Below, piece by piece: positions 18,696-27,800 of a DNA stretch of 36,514 nucleotides (the stretch's first letter is position 1; each line of letters opens with the position of its first letter). Made by a program: the position numbers and the translations under genes. The stretch is from an uncultured Mollicutes bacterium (lineage in GTDB: Bacteria > Bacillota_I > Bacilli_A > RFN20 > CAG-826): the NCBI GenBank assembly GCA_937893635.1, contig CALBGF010000248.1, forward strand, positions 1 through 36,514, written 5' to 3'. The notes under the pieces are model-generated. The model made no database searches. It had not been told where the DNA came from and saw nothing but the letters and a program-made list of their open reading frames with translations.

Positions 18696-19626
18696 TCAAA
18701 GAGCGTGGATGTATATTGGTGTAGTAGCGTCCACAGTTATATTATCTTCTAGTTTATTAACGTGGTCATTATTAGGAAAAGGCACTGATAATAATGAACA
18801 AATTACTATTGTTAATGTTATTGATGATCATAGTGCACGTCATGAATATTTAGTTCAAGAAAAATTTGATGGAACAGGATTATCTTTAGAATTAGAAGAT
18901 GGAGAAATTATAACTAGCGACAAATTAGAATACGATTATGATTTTTCTAGTGCTGGACAAAAAGTTGTCAATGTTCAATATAAAGAAAAAAGTATTAATT
19001 ATGTGGGATATTATATGGTTGATGTATTCAAAATCCGCCATATTGATATTAAAAATAAAAAAATAACTAAAGATGATGATGGAAATTGGAATCTATCTAA
19101 TATGGATGTTTGGGCGGAATTAAGTGGCGCTCCGACAGAATTTATTAAGCCAGACCAATATAGTGATTTAAAAGATACAGTTATTGTGTTAGATAACGAT
19201 AAATGTGAGTTTTCAGTAGAAAATACGGACTATAATAATACCTATTTCTTAAATGTTAAATATGATTCATTTACTTATAAATCGCAATTTAGAGAATTAA
19301 CATTCAATAACGCTAGTTCGACTTCTGATTCACTTGCTTTATATATTACTGAAAATACTAATAATTTCATGGCGCCTAATGGATCCAATAATGTTTCAGC
19401 GAGTGGATATTATGTTTTGAGTAAAAGCGATGGAACCAAAAAATTCTATCAATTTAAGTATAATTTAAATGGATGGGCAAGTAATTTTGATTCTGTTTCA
19501 TTTAAAGAAGGACTCGTTGATAAGCAAGGATATCAAAGTGATAATGATGCTTATTCTGTTGAAGTAGATGGATTAACATTCTATGCTTCAGCAAATGACT
19601 GGCATTGGTCAATTTTAGGAATGTAG
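18685..19626 (+). CDS. Membrane-anchored Ig-like surface protein (cassette A)
   Basis: A 313-residue protein: N-terminal membrane helix (about 9-29), then a Big_3-type Ig-like domain (about 38-115) with the pattern YLVQEKFDGTGLSL and SSAGQKVVNVQYK, a second beta region with FIKPDQYSDL, and a C-terminal module (about 215-313) with ALYITENTNNF, GYYVLSKSDGTKKFYQFKY and WHWSILGM. The C-terminal module occurs once here and twice in the homologue at 28501. It starts 11 bases inside the upstream gene. The role is likely binding of a glycan or a partner on the cell surface; no catalytic motif is visible. Confidence 0.82.
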   Translation: MKISQRAWMYIGVVASTVILSSSLLTWSLLGKGTDNNEQITIVNVIDDHSARHEYLVQEKFDGTGLSLELEDGEIITSDKLEYDYDFSSAGQKVVNVQYKEKSINYVGYYMVDVFKIRHIDIKNKKITKDDDGNWNLSNMDVWAELSGAPTEFIKPDQYSDLKDTVIVLDNDKCEFSVENTDYNNTYFLNVKYDSFTYKSQFRELTFNNASSTSDSLALYITENTNNFMAPNGSNNVSASGYYVLSKSDGTKKFYQFKYNLNGWASNFDSVSFKEGLVDKQGYQSDNDAYSVEVDGLTFYASANDWHWSILGM

Positions 19627-19636
19627 GTGAATTGTT

Positions 19637-20302
19637 ATGAAAAAAAGTATTTTATTATTATTACTTTTAGCACTAACTTCTTGTGGAAGTAAAAATGACA
19701 CGACTAAAGCAAAAACTAGTGACCTAAAAGGAACTTTTACTTATAATGAAGCAATTAATACACAATATAAACGTAATGTCGATGATGGTAATTATTTATA
19801 TTGTTCAATTTATCCTCAAACTGGTATTGTCGATGGAGAAAAGTTTTTATATCAAATTGATCAAAGATTAAAGCTTAATAAAGATTACTCTTATAATTAT
19901 GAATATTCTATTACTTTAGGTAATCCAGGTGACTGGGGTAATCTTCAACTTGCTATGCTACATATTAATATAAGTGGAACTTTCACTTATACTAAAGATA
20001 AAAATAGCGAGAATAAGTTTATTGTTAATTTATCTAATCCTACAAGTGGAATAGAAGAAATATATGGAACATATTTAAATAATCCAACTTCATATTGGCA
20101 ATGGGAAATGCATGAAGAGCCTGATTATGTTTTGAATTTTTCTAGTTTGTCTAAAATAGAAAATTATAATTACGATGAGTATTCTTGTGGCCGTAAAGTA
20201 ATAGTTAGTAAAGCTAGTTCACAAGAAGAAAAAAATACTATTGAGGATAATTTGTTCTTTAGATATATTTTAGAAACATTTGCTCATTTCTCTACATATT
20301 GA
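19637..20302 (+). CDS. Lipoprotein of unknown function (cassette A)
   Basis: A 221-residue lipoprotein with signal peptide ending LTSC (C16). The mature part is homologous to the lipoprotein at 29919: both contain the GTFTYNEAI/GTYTFDKAI opening, YxYNYEYSITL-type YEYSITL followed by WG, and NPTSGxExIYG. No known domain and no catalytic signature. AGGTGA lies before the ATG, 10 bases after the Ig-like gene. It is the last gene before a new promoter. As a conserved member of both cassettes it is probably a structural part of a surface complex; function unknown. Confidence 0.82.
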   Translation: MKKSILLLLLLALTSCGSKNDTTKAKTSDLKGTFTYNEAINTQYKRNVDDGNYLYCSIYPQTGIVDGEKFLYQIDQRLKLNKDYSYNYEYSITLGNPGDWGNLQLAMLHINISGTFTYTKDKNSENKFIVNLSNPTSGIEEIYGTYLNNPTSYWQWEMHEEPDYVLNFSSLSKIENYNYDEYSCGRKVIVSKASSQEEKNTIEDNLFFRYILETFAHFSTY

Positions 20303-20329
20303 TTATTTATGATTGTTTGTGATTGTTTT
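20300..20329 (+). repeat. Three 10-bp tandem TGATT repeats
   Basis: TGATTATTTA, TGATTGTTTG and TGATTGTTTT lie head to tail at exact 10-base period and cover the -35 box of the promoter at 20317. Such tandem repeats are typical operators of DeoR-family proteins. Confidence 0.55.
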
Positions 20330-20345
20330 TAAACGGTTATATAAA
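20317..20345 (+). promoter_or_regulatory. Promoter with LacI/CcpA-type operator for the beta-helix protein gene
   Basis: TTGTGA (20317-20322) and TATAAA (20340-20345) are 17 bases apart. The operator-like TTTAAACGGTTATA (20328-20341, 11 of 14 identical to the palindrome at 10036) fills the spacer. A second perfect TATAAT at 20394-20399 lacks a good -35. Confidence 0.5.
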
Positions 20346-20408
20346 TTATTGTCAACAGAATGATAAAAAAACGATTTTATTGATTATATTTATTATAATC
20401 TAATAAAT

Positions 20409-20430
20409 AACCCTAAAATGGGTTTTATTT
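20409..20430 (+). terminator. Possible leader hairpin before the beta-helix protein gene
   Basis: AACCC (20409-20413) pairs with GGGTT (20420-20424), followed by TTATTTT. The stem is only 5 bp. It may end the upstream operon weakly or attenuate the transcript from 20317. Confidence 0.3.
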
Positions 20431-20467
20431 TAATGTCTAATATTAAAGAAAAAGAAAGGGAATTTTT

Positions 20468-23119
20468 ATGAACAAAAGATTAAAGATTTATAGTGCGGCC
20501 TTTACTTTAAGCGCTATTGCGGTTGTCGCTGTTAGTGCCTTATGTAATGCCGACCATCGTCCTACTACTCCAAATACTTCAGATCAAGAAACAGTATTTG
20601 AAGGTGTATCATTGCGTAAAGCACAATATGTAGCGGAAAATGATGCCAATTATACTTTTGATGCAAGTGTAAATATTGATAGTGATATTATCTTAAATGT
20701 TACATTAAACAAATCAGATAATAAACAATATATTACATTCAAGGATGATAATGGAGCTTATGAGTATAAATGCGAAGAGTATGTTGATAATGGAGATACA
20801 ATTACATTCGCTTATCGCGCTATTACTCCACAAAAGATGGCAGATCATAACCACTTTGTAATTCATGATGGCTCTAATACATATAATGCTGATTTCGTTT
20901 TAGCATCATATTTAGAAGGAGTATTTAATGATCAAACAAGTAATGAAGCCACTAAGAAATTAGTTGTAGCAATGTTAAATTACGGAACGGAAGCTCAAAA
21001 ATATAATAGTTATAATCTTGAATTTTTAGCTAATGAAGTTGTTTTAAAAGATACTGATTTAGAAAACTATACATACTCTTATGATTATGAAGGATCTAAG
21101 AAAAGTATCGTTTTAGATGGATATGATGAAACAGCACATTTTGTTTCCTCCCGTGCAATATTTGGAACAAAATTAGGTGTTGAATTAGCTTTTGAAGCAA
21201 AAAGCGATATTCCACAAGAAAATTTATCGTTAAATTTTGATGAAAAATCATATGATATCACTACTAACACAGAGTTAGAAGCAAGTGCTGGTTATACAAT
21301 GTATAGCGTAGTTATTAATGATTTTTCAGCAGTGGATTATTCTACTGAACATAGTGCTTATATTGTTAACTTTGGTTTCCAAGCTTCTCATACTATGAAA
21401 TTCTCTATTAATAGTTATTTAACTTCAAGAGTTTTAAATAGTAGTGAACATTCTAATTTTTATAAAGCAGCATATTTATATGGTAAGGCTGCCGCAGCCG
21501 TTGCTAAAAGTAGTGAAATTAAAACTGAAACTAAAGACCCAACTTGTGAAGAAGATGGTTATGTTCAAAAAGTGTATGGCGATTATATTTATGAAAAAAT
21601 TGTTAAAGGTAAATTAGGTCATGACTATTTAATTTCTTATGATGAGGCTCAAAATAAATATTATAAGATTTGTAATAATGACATTAGTGATAAAACTGAG
21701 TTTGACGCAACTGGTAAATCAATTTCTATTAATGATACAGAATATACCGCATATTCTTTATTAAATAGTGAGACTATTAAATTATCTTACGATGCTAATA
21801 CTAATAAATTTGTTATTAAGTTAAATGGCGAAGTTGGAAATCTAAAAATTGATATGGCGGGAGATTCTGATGTTATTGTTAATGCAGAAACTGAATCAAC
21901 AGTTTCTAATGTTGATATTAATAACGAATTTAGATCAATTGAATTTAAGGGCGAAAAATTAAATGTAAATAATCAATTTACTACAGAAGCAAATACATGT
22001 ACTATTTCAAATGAAATGAATGTAACTACTACAACAGAAGATGGTATTAATTCAACTAATGGTGTTGTAATAGTTAATAAGGGTGCTACATTAAGCCTTA
22101 AAAACGAACAAACAGATAATGAAAAATCTGGTATTGTTGCAACTAATTTTGTAAATAATGGCACAGTCACTGTAGATGGTTATAAATTTGGCACATATTT
22201 AAATGGTACTATGACCAATAATGGCGATATGACATTTACTAATTGCATTAATGGTATTTTAAATCATGGAAGTCATAAATTTGTTAATAGTAACGGAACA
22301 TTCAAAGCTGAATCTTCTTCAAGTGCTTTACAAATGACAAATGGTGAATTTGTTGTTGAAGATGGTATAGTTACATTAAATACAACAGGAACTGATGATA
22401 CATTAAATATTAAAACATTAAATGTTAATGGAGGAGAATTAAATGTTTCTTCACATAATGGTGGCGGATTATCTTCTAGAAACGTTAGTGAAGGAGCTTC
22501 ATATAACTTTAATGGTGGAAATGTTGTATTTAAACAAGAAGGAACTGGAAACTGTGGCTTCTCGTTAAATAACGCTAGCGATGTGATAACTGTTAATGGT
22601 GCTTCATTAACAATTGAAAACTATGAACGTGGTATCTCTGCTTGGGATAGCGCTATTGGAACTGCTACACTTGATGTATTAAACGGATCTGCTACAATAG
22701 TTGCTACAAGTGTTGGTATCTATGATTTAAAATCTGTAACTGTTGGTGGAGAAAATAAAGGCGTACTTAATATTAAAGCTGTTACTCATGCAATTTATTC
22801 TACCTCTGATTTAACATTAAACTTTGTTAATGCTGAATCTAGGTTAGTATTTAATGGTGCCACTTGGCAAGATCATGTAAGAGCAATCAAAGCAAAGACT
22901 ATAAATATTTCGATTAATGAAGGCTCTTATGTTGGGGTAAAAGGATTCCAAGAAATTTGTGAAATTGCACCAACAGGTCAAATAACAGTAACAGGTGCTC
23001 AACACTTAGTGTATGATTTCAAATTATCAGATGGTACTTCTGGTAATGCATATGTTGATAAATGTTATTACTCAGATATCAAACCAGACTTTACTGCTGG
23101 TGAAGTTGAATCATTTTAA
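20468..23119 (+). CDS. Large secreted beta-helix surface protein (cassette A)
   Basis: An 883-residue protein with an N-terminal hydrophobic export segment (about 8-26). Residues 40-180 form a beta-rich domain closing with ITPQKMADHNHF and LVVAMLNYGTEAQKY, a motif I know from large Lachnospiraceae-type surface proteins; a second copy (about 180-345) ends in YLYGKAAAAVAKS. A TCEEDGYVQKVYG...LGHDY segment (about 358-388) resembles TC-G-GH spacer motifs with the inner cysteines lost. From about 440 the protein is a parallel beta-helix rich in N-G and V-N turns (GTVTVDGYKFGTYLNGTMTN, MTFTNCINGILNHG), like carbohydrate-binding Cthe_2159-type proteins. No LPXTG anchor is seen. Homologous in plan to the lipoprotein at 30654. 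A 44-residue peptide gene follows. Confidence 0.83.
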   Translation: MNKRLKIYSAAFTLSAIAVVAVSALCNADHRPTTPNTSDQETVFEGVSLRKAQYVAENDANYTFDASVNIDSDIILNVTLNKSDNKQYITFKDDNGAYEYKCEEYVDNGDTITFAYRAITPQKMADHNHFVIHDGSNTYNADFVLASYLEGVFNDQTSNEATKKLVVAMLNYGTEAQKYNSYNLEFLANEVVLKDTDLENYTYSYDYEGSKKSIVLDGYDETAHFVSSRAIFGTKLGVELAFEAKSDIPQENLSLNFDEKSYDITTNTELEASAGYTMYSVVINDFSAVDYSTEHSAYIVNFGFQASHTMKFSINSYLTSRVLNSSEHSNFYKAAYLYGKAAAAVAKSSEIKTETKDPTCEEDGYVQKVYGDYIYEKIVKGKLGHDYLISYDEAQNKYYKICNNDISDKTEFDATGKSISINDTEYTAYSLLNSETIKLSYDANTNKFVIKLNGEVGNLKIDMAGDSDVIVNAETESTVSNVDINNEFRSIEFKGEKLNVNNQFTTEANTCTISNEMNVTTTTEDGINSTNGVVIVNKGATLSLKNEQTDNEKSGIVATNFVNNGTVTVDGYKFGTYLNGTMTNNGDMTFTNCINGILNHGSHKFVNSNGTFKAESSSSALQMTNGEFVVEDGIVTLNTTGTDDTLNIKTLNVNGGELNVSSHNGGGLSSRNVSEGASYNFNGGNVVFKQEGTGNCGFSLNNASDVITVNGASLTIENYERGISAWDSAIGTATLDVLNGSATIVATSVGIYDLKSVTVGGENKGVLNIKAVTHAIYSTSDLTLNFVNAESRLVFNGATWQDHVRAIKAKTINISINEGSYVGVKGFQEICEIAPTGQITVTGAQHLVYDFKLSDGTSGNAYVDKCYYSDIKPDFTAGEVESF

Positions 23120-23134
23120 TGGAGGTAAACGAAA

Positions 23135-23269
23135 ATGAATAATAAAAAGAAATATGTTCCTTGTGATGTCACAGTTGAGGAAATAAAAGTAGAAGATGTT
23201 ATTCTTGTTTCTTCTAGTGGAGTTGTAGTTGAAGACCCAGTTATTGGTGAATGGGATAACATTCAATAA
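23135..23269 (+). CDS. 44-residue acidic peptide linked to the beta-helix protein
   Basis: A small gene with GGAGG 9 bases before the ATG, 15 bases after the preceding stop, and a strong terminator right behind it. The peptide begins with a basic MNNKKKYVPCD, continues with VTVEEIKVEDVILVSS and ends with VVVEDPVIGEWDNIQ. It has no hydrophobic export signal. The basic start, an E/D-rich middle with VEDVI, and a short variable tail resemble short leader-like peptides that I have seen described loosely in gut Bacillota, some of them thought to be RiPP precursors; no modifying enzyme is nearby. It could also be a small cytoplasmic partner of the surface protein. No counterpart follows the cassette B protein at 33185. 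Confidence 0.72.
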   Translation: MNNKKKYVPCDVTVEEIKVEDVILVSSSGVVVEDPVIGEWDNIQ

Positions 23270-23280
23270 TAAAGAATTAA

Positions 23281-23325
23281 AAATGCTATGTTTCTAACGT
23301 TGAAACATAGCATTTCTTTTTGTTT
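23281..23325. terminator. Strong bidirectional terminator
   Basis: AAATGCTATGTTTC (23281-23294) pairs perfectly with GAAACATAGCATTT (23302-23315), 14 bp. T-runs lie on both sides, so it can end cassette A and the convergent GH128 gene. Confidence 0.9.
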
Positions 23326-23337
23326 TTAATAGAAAAA

Positions 23338-24522
23338 CTAAGATATTTTTAATGTTAAATATTTGTATGTTGTCTGTTTTGCCTCATCTTTAACTTCAAT
23401 TTTTAAACGATATAAATCTGGATAATTAGGAGTTCCGAATAATGTTCCATCATTTGCTATAGATAATCCTTTTGGTAAGTTATTACAATAGAATGAATAA
23501 TTACCGCTTCCGCCTTGCGCTTTTATATTAAACTGATAATAATTGCCTCGCGTTCCACTTTCTAAAGAGGAAGTTTTAATACTTAATGGAACAATTGAAT
23601 TAATATTTTTATAAATTTCTCCTGTAGAAGATAATGTATCATCATCATTATATAAAGACGTATATGGAGCTTCTTTAGGACGATTATCGCCTTTTTCGTT
23701 AAAATTATCTAAGAACCAAGCATATCTTTCTACATACCCCAAAGATTCAAGCATTTTAGAACAATTTTCTATGTATTGTTTAGCTTTTTTTTCGGTGCAA
23801 TTAGGATTATATTTTCCTCCGCCAGCCCATGTTGATATGTCAATCGCGCCATATTCTGTAAGCCATATTGGAAGTTTATATTTTTCATAAATTTTATCTA
23901 ATACATCAACTTTTAAACGATTCTCAACACCATCAATAGAAAAGTCTTGATAACTATGAATAGCAATGAAATCAACACGATAATTTAATTCTTTGGCTTT
24001 TTCCATAAATTCATCAAGCCAACCGGTTGTATAATCACAAGGGCATGGGCTTGATAATGGTATTCCTAATGCTTCTAGTTTAGGCCAATAGGAAATAGCT
24101 TCATCAACAGTCATATTAGATTGACTGTTATTATCTGGCTCATTAAAAGTTAACAAGTGAGTTATTTCATTATTTTCATAACGCAATTTTAGATTAGCAA
24201 GTATATCATCTTTCATTTGCTCTCTTCCCCAAACCATTGGAATATATTCAGCATTTTTGATATAACTATTACCAGTTAATCCCCAGTTATAATACCAACC
24301 AACTTCAAGATTATCGATTTTTTCTCCGCTAGTGTCATTCGGGGAATTATACCTAGAAACGCCAATTCCTTTTTTCTTGATATTATACTTTGCATCTTCA
24401 TGTTTTGCTAAATCGGTTGAATTATATGTAGAATTACTAGTATTTCCTTTATCACATCCACTTACAACTAGTGAGCTTATTAGTAATAAAGAAGATAAAA
24501 ATATTGTTTTAAAACTCTTCAT
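23338..24522 (-). CDS. GH128-like glycosidase lipoprotein with C-terminal Ig domain
   Basis: A 394-residue surface lipoprotein; signal peptide ends VVSGC (C23). I chose the ATG at 24522 because AAAGGAG lies 10 bases upstream; an ATG 27 bases earlier would overlap that site. The catalytic domain (about 50-310) matches the Glyco_hydro_cc/GH128 pattern: the acid/base E128 in LLTFNEPDN, SSPCPCDYTTGWLDEFM, DFIAIHSY, and the nucleophile E223 in PIWLTEYG. GH128 enzymes cleave beta-1,3-glucans. A He_PIG-like Ig domain (about 312-394) ends the protein with LPKGLSIANDGTLFGTP. It lies between the two GH3 cassettes on the opposite strand and shares the upstream region of cassette B, so the two may be co-regulated. 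Endo-glucanase plus GH3 exo-enzyme is a sensible pair. Confidence 0.88.
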   Translation of the reverse strand: MKSFKTIFLSSLLLISSLVVSGCDKGNTSNSTYNSTDLAKHEDAKYNIKKKGIGVSRYNSPNDTSGEKIDNLEVGWYYNWGLTGNSYIKNAEYIPMVWGREQMKDDILANLKLRYENNEITHLLTFNEPDNNSQSNMTVDEAISYWPKLEALGIPLSSPCPCDYTTGWLDEFMEKAKELNYRVDFIAIHSYQDFSIDGVENRLKVDVLDKIYEKYKLPIWLTEYGAIDISTWAGGGKYNPNCTEKKAKQYIENCSKMLESLGYVERYAWFLDNFNEKGDNRPKEAPYTSLYNDDDTLSSTGEIYKNINSIVPLSIKTSSLESGTRGNYYQFNIKAQGGSGNYSFYCNNLPKGLSIANDGTLFGTPNYPDLYRLKIEVKDEAKQTTYKYLTLKIS

Positions 24523-24582
24523 AGTATAGTCTCCTTTAACTGAAAACATTACAAAAAGTTTATCAAAAATTGATTATTCAAG

Positions 24583-24594
24583 CAAGTTAACTTG
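24583..24594. repeat. 12-bp palindrome upstream of the GH128 gene
   Basis: CAAGTTAACTTG is a perfect palindrome about 60 bases upstream of the GH128 start, flanked by near-symmetric AAG and CTT. Possible operator of the minus-strand gene; could be chance. Confidence 0.3.
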
Positions 24595-24667
24595 ACTTAA
24601 TATTGGATTATAAAATCATTAATTTAATTATAAATAATTAAATCTAACATTGTTTTATAACATTTTA

Positions 24668-24707
24668 TGATTGCTTTTGATTAAATGTGATTGAAACTGA
24701 TGAAAAA
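24668..24707 (+). repeat. Four 10-bp tandem TGATT/TGATG repeats upstream of cassette B
   Basis: TGATTGCTTT, TGATTAAATG, TGATTGAAAC and TGATGAAAAA follow each other without gap at exact 10-base period, in the divergent region between GH128 and cassette B. A perfect TATAAT lies downstream at 24718-24723 without a good -35, as expected for an activated or tightly controlled promoter. Confidence 0.6.
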
Positions 24708-24765
24708 TTTGCTTACATATAATAATACCAATCTAAGACTTTTAATCACATAAATTATGATAAAA

Positions 24766-24779
24766 TGTAATCGTTTACA
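24766..24779. promoter_or_regulatory. LacI/CcpA-type operator before cassette B
   Basis: TGTAATCGTTTACA differs from the palindrome at 10036 at two positions and fits the CcpA cre consensus well. It lies just upstream of the GH3 start and downstream of TATAAT (24718), with TATGAT at 24756 as another -10 candidate. Confidence 0.65.
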
Positions 24780-24808
24780 CAAGGTGTTTATTAATGGAGT
24801 GTGGATAT

Positions 24809-27800
24809 ATGAAAAACAAAAAAACTTTAAGTGGATTAGCGGTGTTATGTACTTTTTTCTGCTCTTTTTTCTTTTGCGGTGAGTCAGTTGCCGGAAGTGG
24901 CGATTATAAGAGCATGATTGATAGTATGCTTGGTGGTGCTGGTCAAAGTGGCACAAGTGAAGAAAAATATGCTTTTAAGTCTAAATATTCTTCATTAGAA
25001 GAAATGCTAACTCGACGTGTAGAAATTGCTGAACAATTAGGAGAAGAAGGATGCGTCTTATTAAAAAATGAAAAAATAAGCACAAATAATTCTTTACCAT
25101 TAAGAGATAAAGGAAATTCTACTACTTTAAATGTTACTATGCTTGGATCTCGTGCTTATACTTATAAAGCAGATGGTACAACTTTACGTGATACAAGCCT
25201 TACTTTTTATGGTGGAATTACAGGAAGTAAAATAGTACGCGAAACAGTTAAAACTAGTAATGGTACAATTAATGTTCCAGTTACAATGGAGCAAGCATTG
25301 CTAAATCAAAATATAAATATTAATCCATCATTAAAAACTTATTATTCAAACAAACCATTTCCTGCCATATTAACAGGTAGTGAAGGAAGCGATAATAAAG
25401 GTGGACCATATGCCGTTAATGAACCAAGTGTTAGTTTAAGTGATTGTGGCAATTACAACAATTATTCTGATGCCGCAATTGTGGTAATTGGAAGATGTAG
25501 TGGTGAAGGGCGTGACTATTTACCAGGTAGTGCTGGTGTAGTAAGTGGTGATTCACAAAAAAGCGCAATTGGACTTAGTAAAGAAGAATTGGCATTAATT
25601 GATGTTGCTAGTGAAATATCAGATAATGTTATTGTTTTAGTCAATAGTGCAATTGCAATGGAAATTGATGAACTTAAAAGTAATGATAAAGTAAAATCTA
25701 TTTTGTGGATTGGTTTACCAGGTGCTTATGGATTAAATGGTGTTGCAAGAGTAATAAGCGGTGAAACTTCACCATCTGGCCATTTAGCCGATACATTTGC
25801 AAGTAACGCATCAGATTCCCCGGCGGCACAAAATTTTGGTATAAAAAATCTTGATGGAAGTGCTAATTATACTTGGTCCAATTCTTCAAGAAAAGATAGT
25901 GATGATTCGCATTATGTTGTTTTAGCTGAAGATATATATACAGGCTATTATTATTATGAAACGAGATATGCAGATTGTGTGAATAATATGGGAAATGCCA
26001 CTTCTAGTAAAGGCACTAAAGATGGAGTGTCTAAATGGGATTATGATAATGAAGTTTCCTATTCATTTGGATATGGTAAATCTTATACAACATTTGAACA
26101 AACAATCTTAAATGATTCTTTCTATTTTGATGGAGAAAATAAAACTATTTCGCTAAAAGTAAATGTTAAAAATACTGGTAGTGTTGAAGGAAAAGATGTT
26201 GTTCAACTTTATGTGCAATTACCTTATACCGAGTATGATAAAACACATAAAGTAGAAAAATCCGCAATTCAATTAGTTACTTTTGATAAAACTAAATTGC
26301 TTGCACCAAATGAAGAACAAACATTAACTTTAACAGCGGATTTGAAATATTTTGCTACCTATGATAAGAGTTCTGTTCATGATGGTGTAACTGGTAGTTA
26401 TATTTTAGAAAAAGGCAATTATTATTTTGCTATTGGTAATGGAGCGCATGAAAGTCTAAACAATATTTTAGCTAAACAAGGAAAATCTAATGATGATTTA
26501 AGTATTGCTTCTGATAGTGTAGTGGATGCTAATAAAGTTTTACTATGGGATATAACAAAAAATACCGATTCATTCTTGTTCTTTGATTCAAATGGTGTTG
26601 ATAACATGTATTTGTCTAAATCAGAGACAGGAGAATTAATACAAAATCAATTAAGTGATGCTGATTATAATTACTTTAAAAAAGATACTGTGACTTATTT
26701 ATCAAGAAGTGATTGGGATGCAACATTCCCTAAATCATACACTGGTTTAGAAGAAATTGATACAATGAAAGACTATCTTGATAGTAATGTCTATAAATTT
26801 ACGACATCAGGCTCATTACCAAGTAATGTAAAGTTTGGTGTTGATCATTCAGAAGAATTTGATGAAAATAATGAACCATTAAAAAATGTTAATATCGCAG
26901 CATACAAAGGAAAATCTTATGAAGATAGCGAGTGGGATTATTTATTACAACAAATTACATTTGATGAAGCATGGAAATTCTCTCCTTATGGTGGAACGAA
27001 GTGTAATGGTTTTCAATCTGTTAATGCACCAGAAGTATGGCAAATTGATGGACCAAATGGAAATGTTAATAGAGGATATGATACTTTAGCACCAACAAGT
27101 GGTTATTTAGCAGTTTCTAAATCTGATCCAAACGCTAAGTATTTAAGTTGTGATATGCCTTGTGCGCCAGTTATTGCTTCAACATTTAATAAAGAATTAG
27201 TGGAAGAAGAAGGAGAAATATTTGGTGAAGATACATTATGGAGCCGAAATCCAATTATGTGGGCACCAGGTATGAATTTACATCGTTCACCATTTAATTC
27301 AAGAAACCATGAATATTATAGTGAGGATCCAATGATTACAAATATTATGGGAAAATCATTTGTTTATGGAGGACTTAAAAAAGGCGCTATTTTATCTGCA
27401 AAACACTTTGCATTTAATACACAAGAATCATATCGTGAAGGTCTATGTCAATTTATGGAAGAACAAAGTGCTCGTGAGATGGAACTTCGTGCTTATCAAG
27501 GATTAAGTGAAGACATCAAATATATTAATGAACAAAATACTGAAATTAGTAGTTTAGGACTAATGAGTTCTTTCTCTCGTGTAGGAGTATGCGGTGTTAA
27601 TGCTCATACTGGCTTAATGAAAAATATTCTAAGAAAAGAATGGGGCTTTAAAGGACTTATTTCTACAGACATGGTTGTTGGTGGATATTTCTTTAACCCA
27701 CAAGATAGTGTAATTAATAACGTTACATTTATGGCTACTTCTAATGCTGAAAATTTACTAAATAGTTATTGGACGCAATATAACAATAAAAACTTAGTAA

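Noticed and set aside
20433..20471. A 12-codon leader peptide frame (ATG to TGA) whose stop overlaps the start of the 883-residue gene
   Set aside because: No convincing ribosome site before it and no run of regulatory codons; such short frames are common in AT-rich leaders.
24794..24809. Earlier ATG start for GH3 copy 3
   Set aside because: AAGGTG before it is possible, but alignment with copy 2 and GGAG before 24809 favour the later start.
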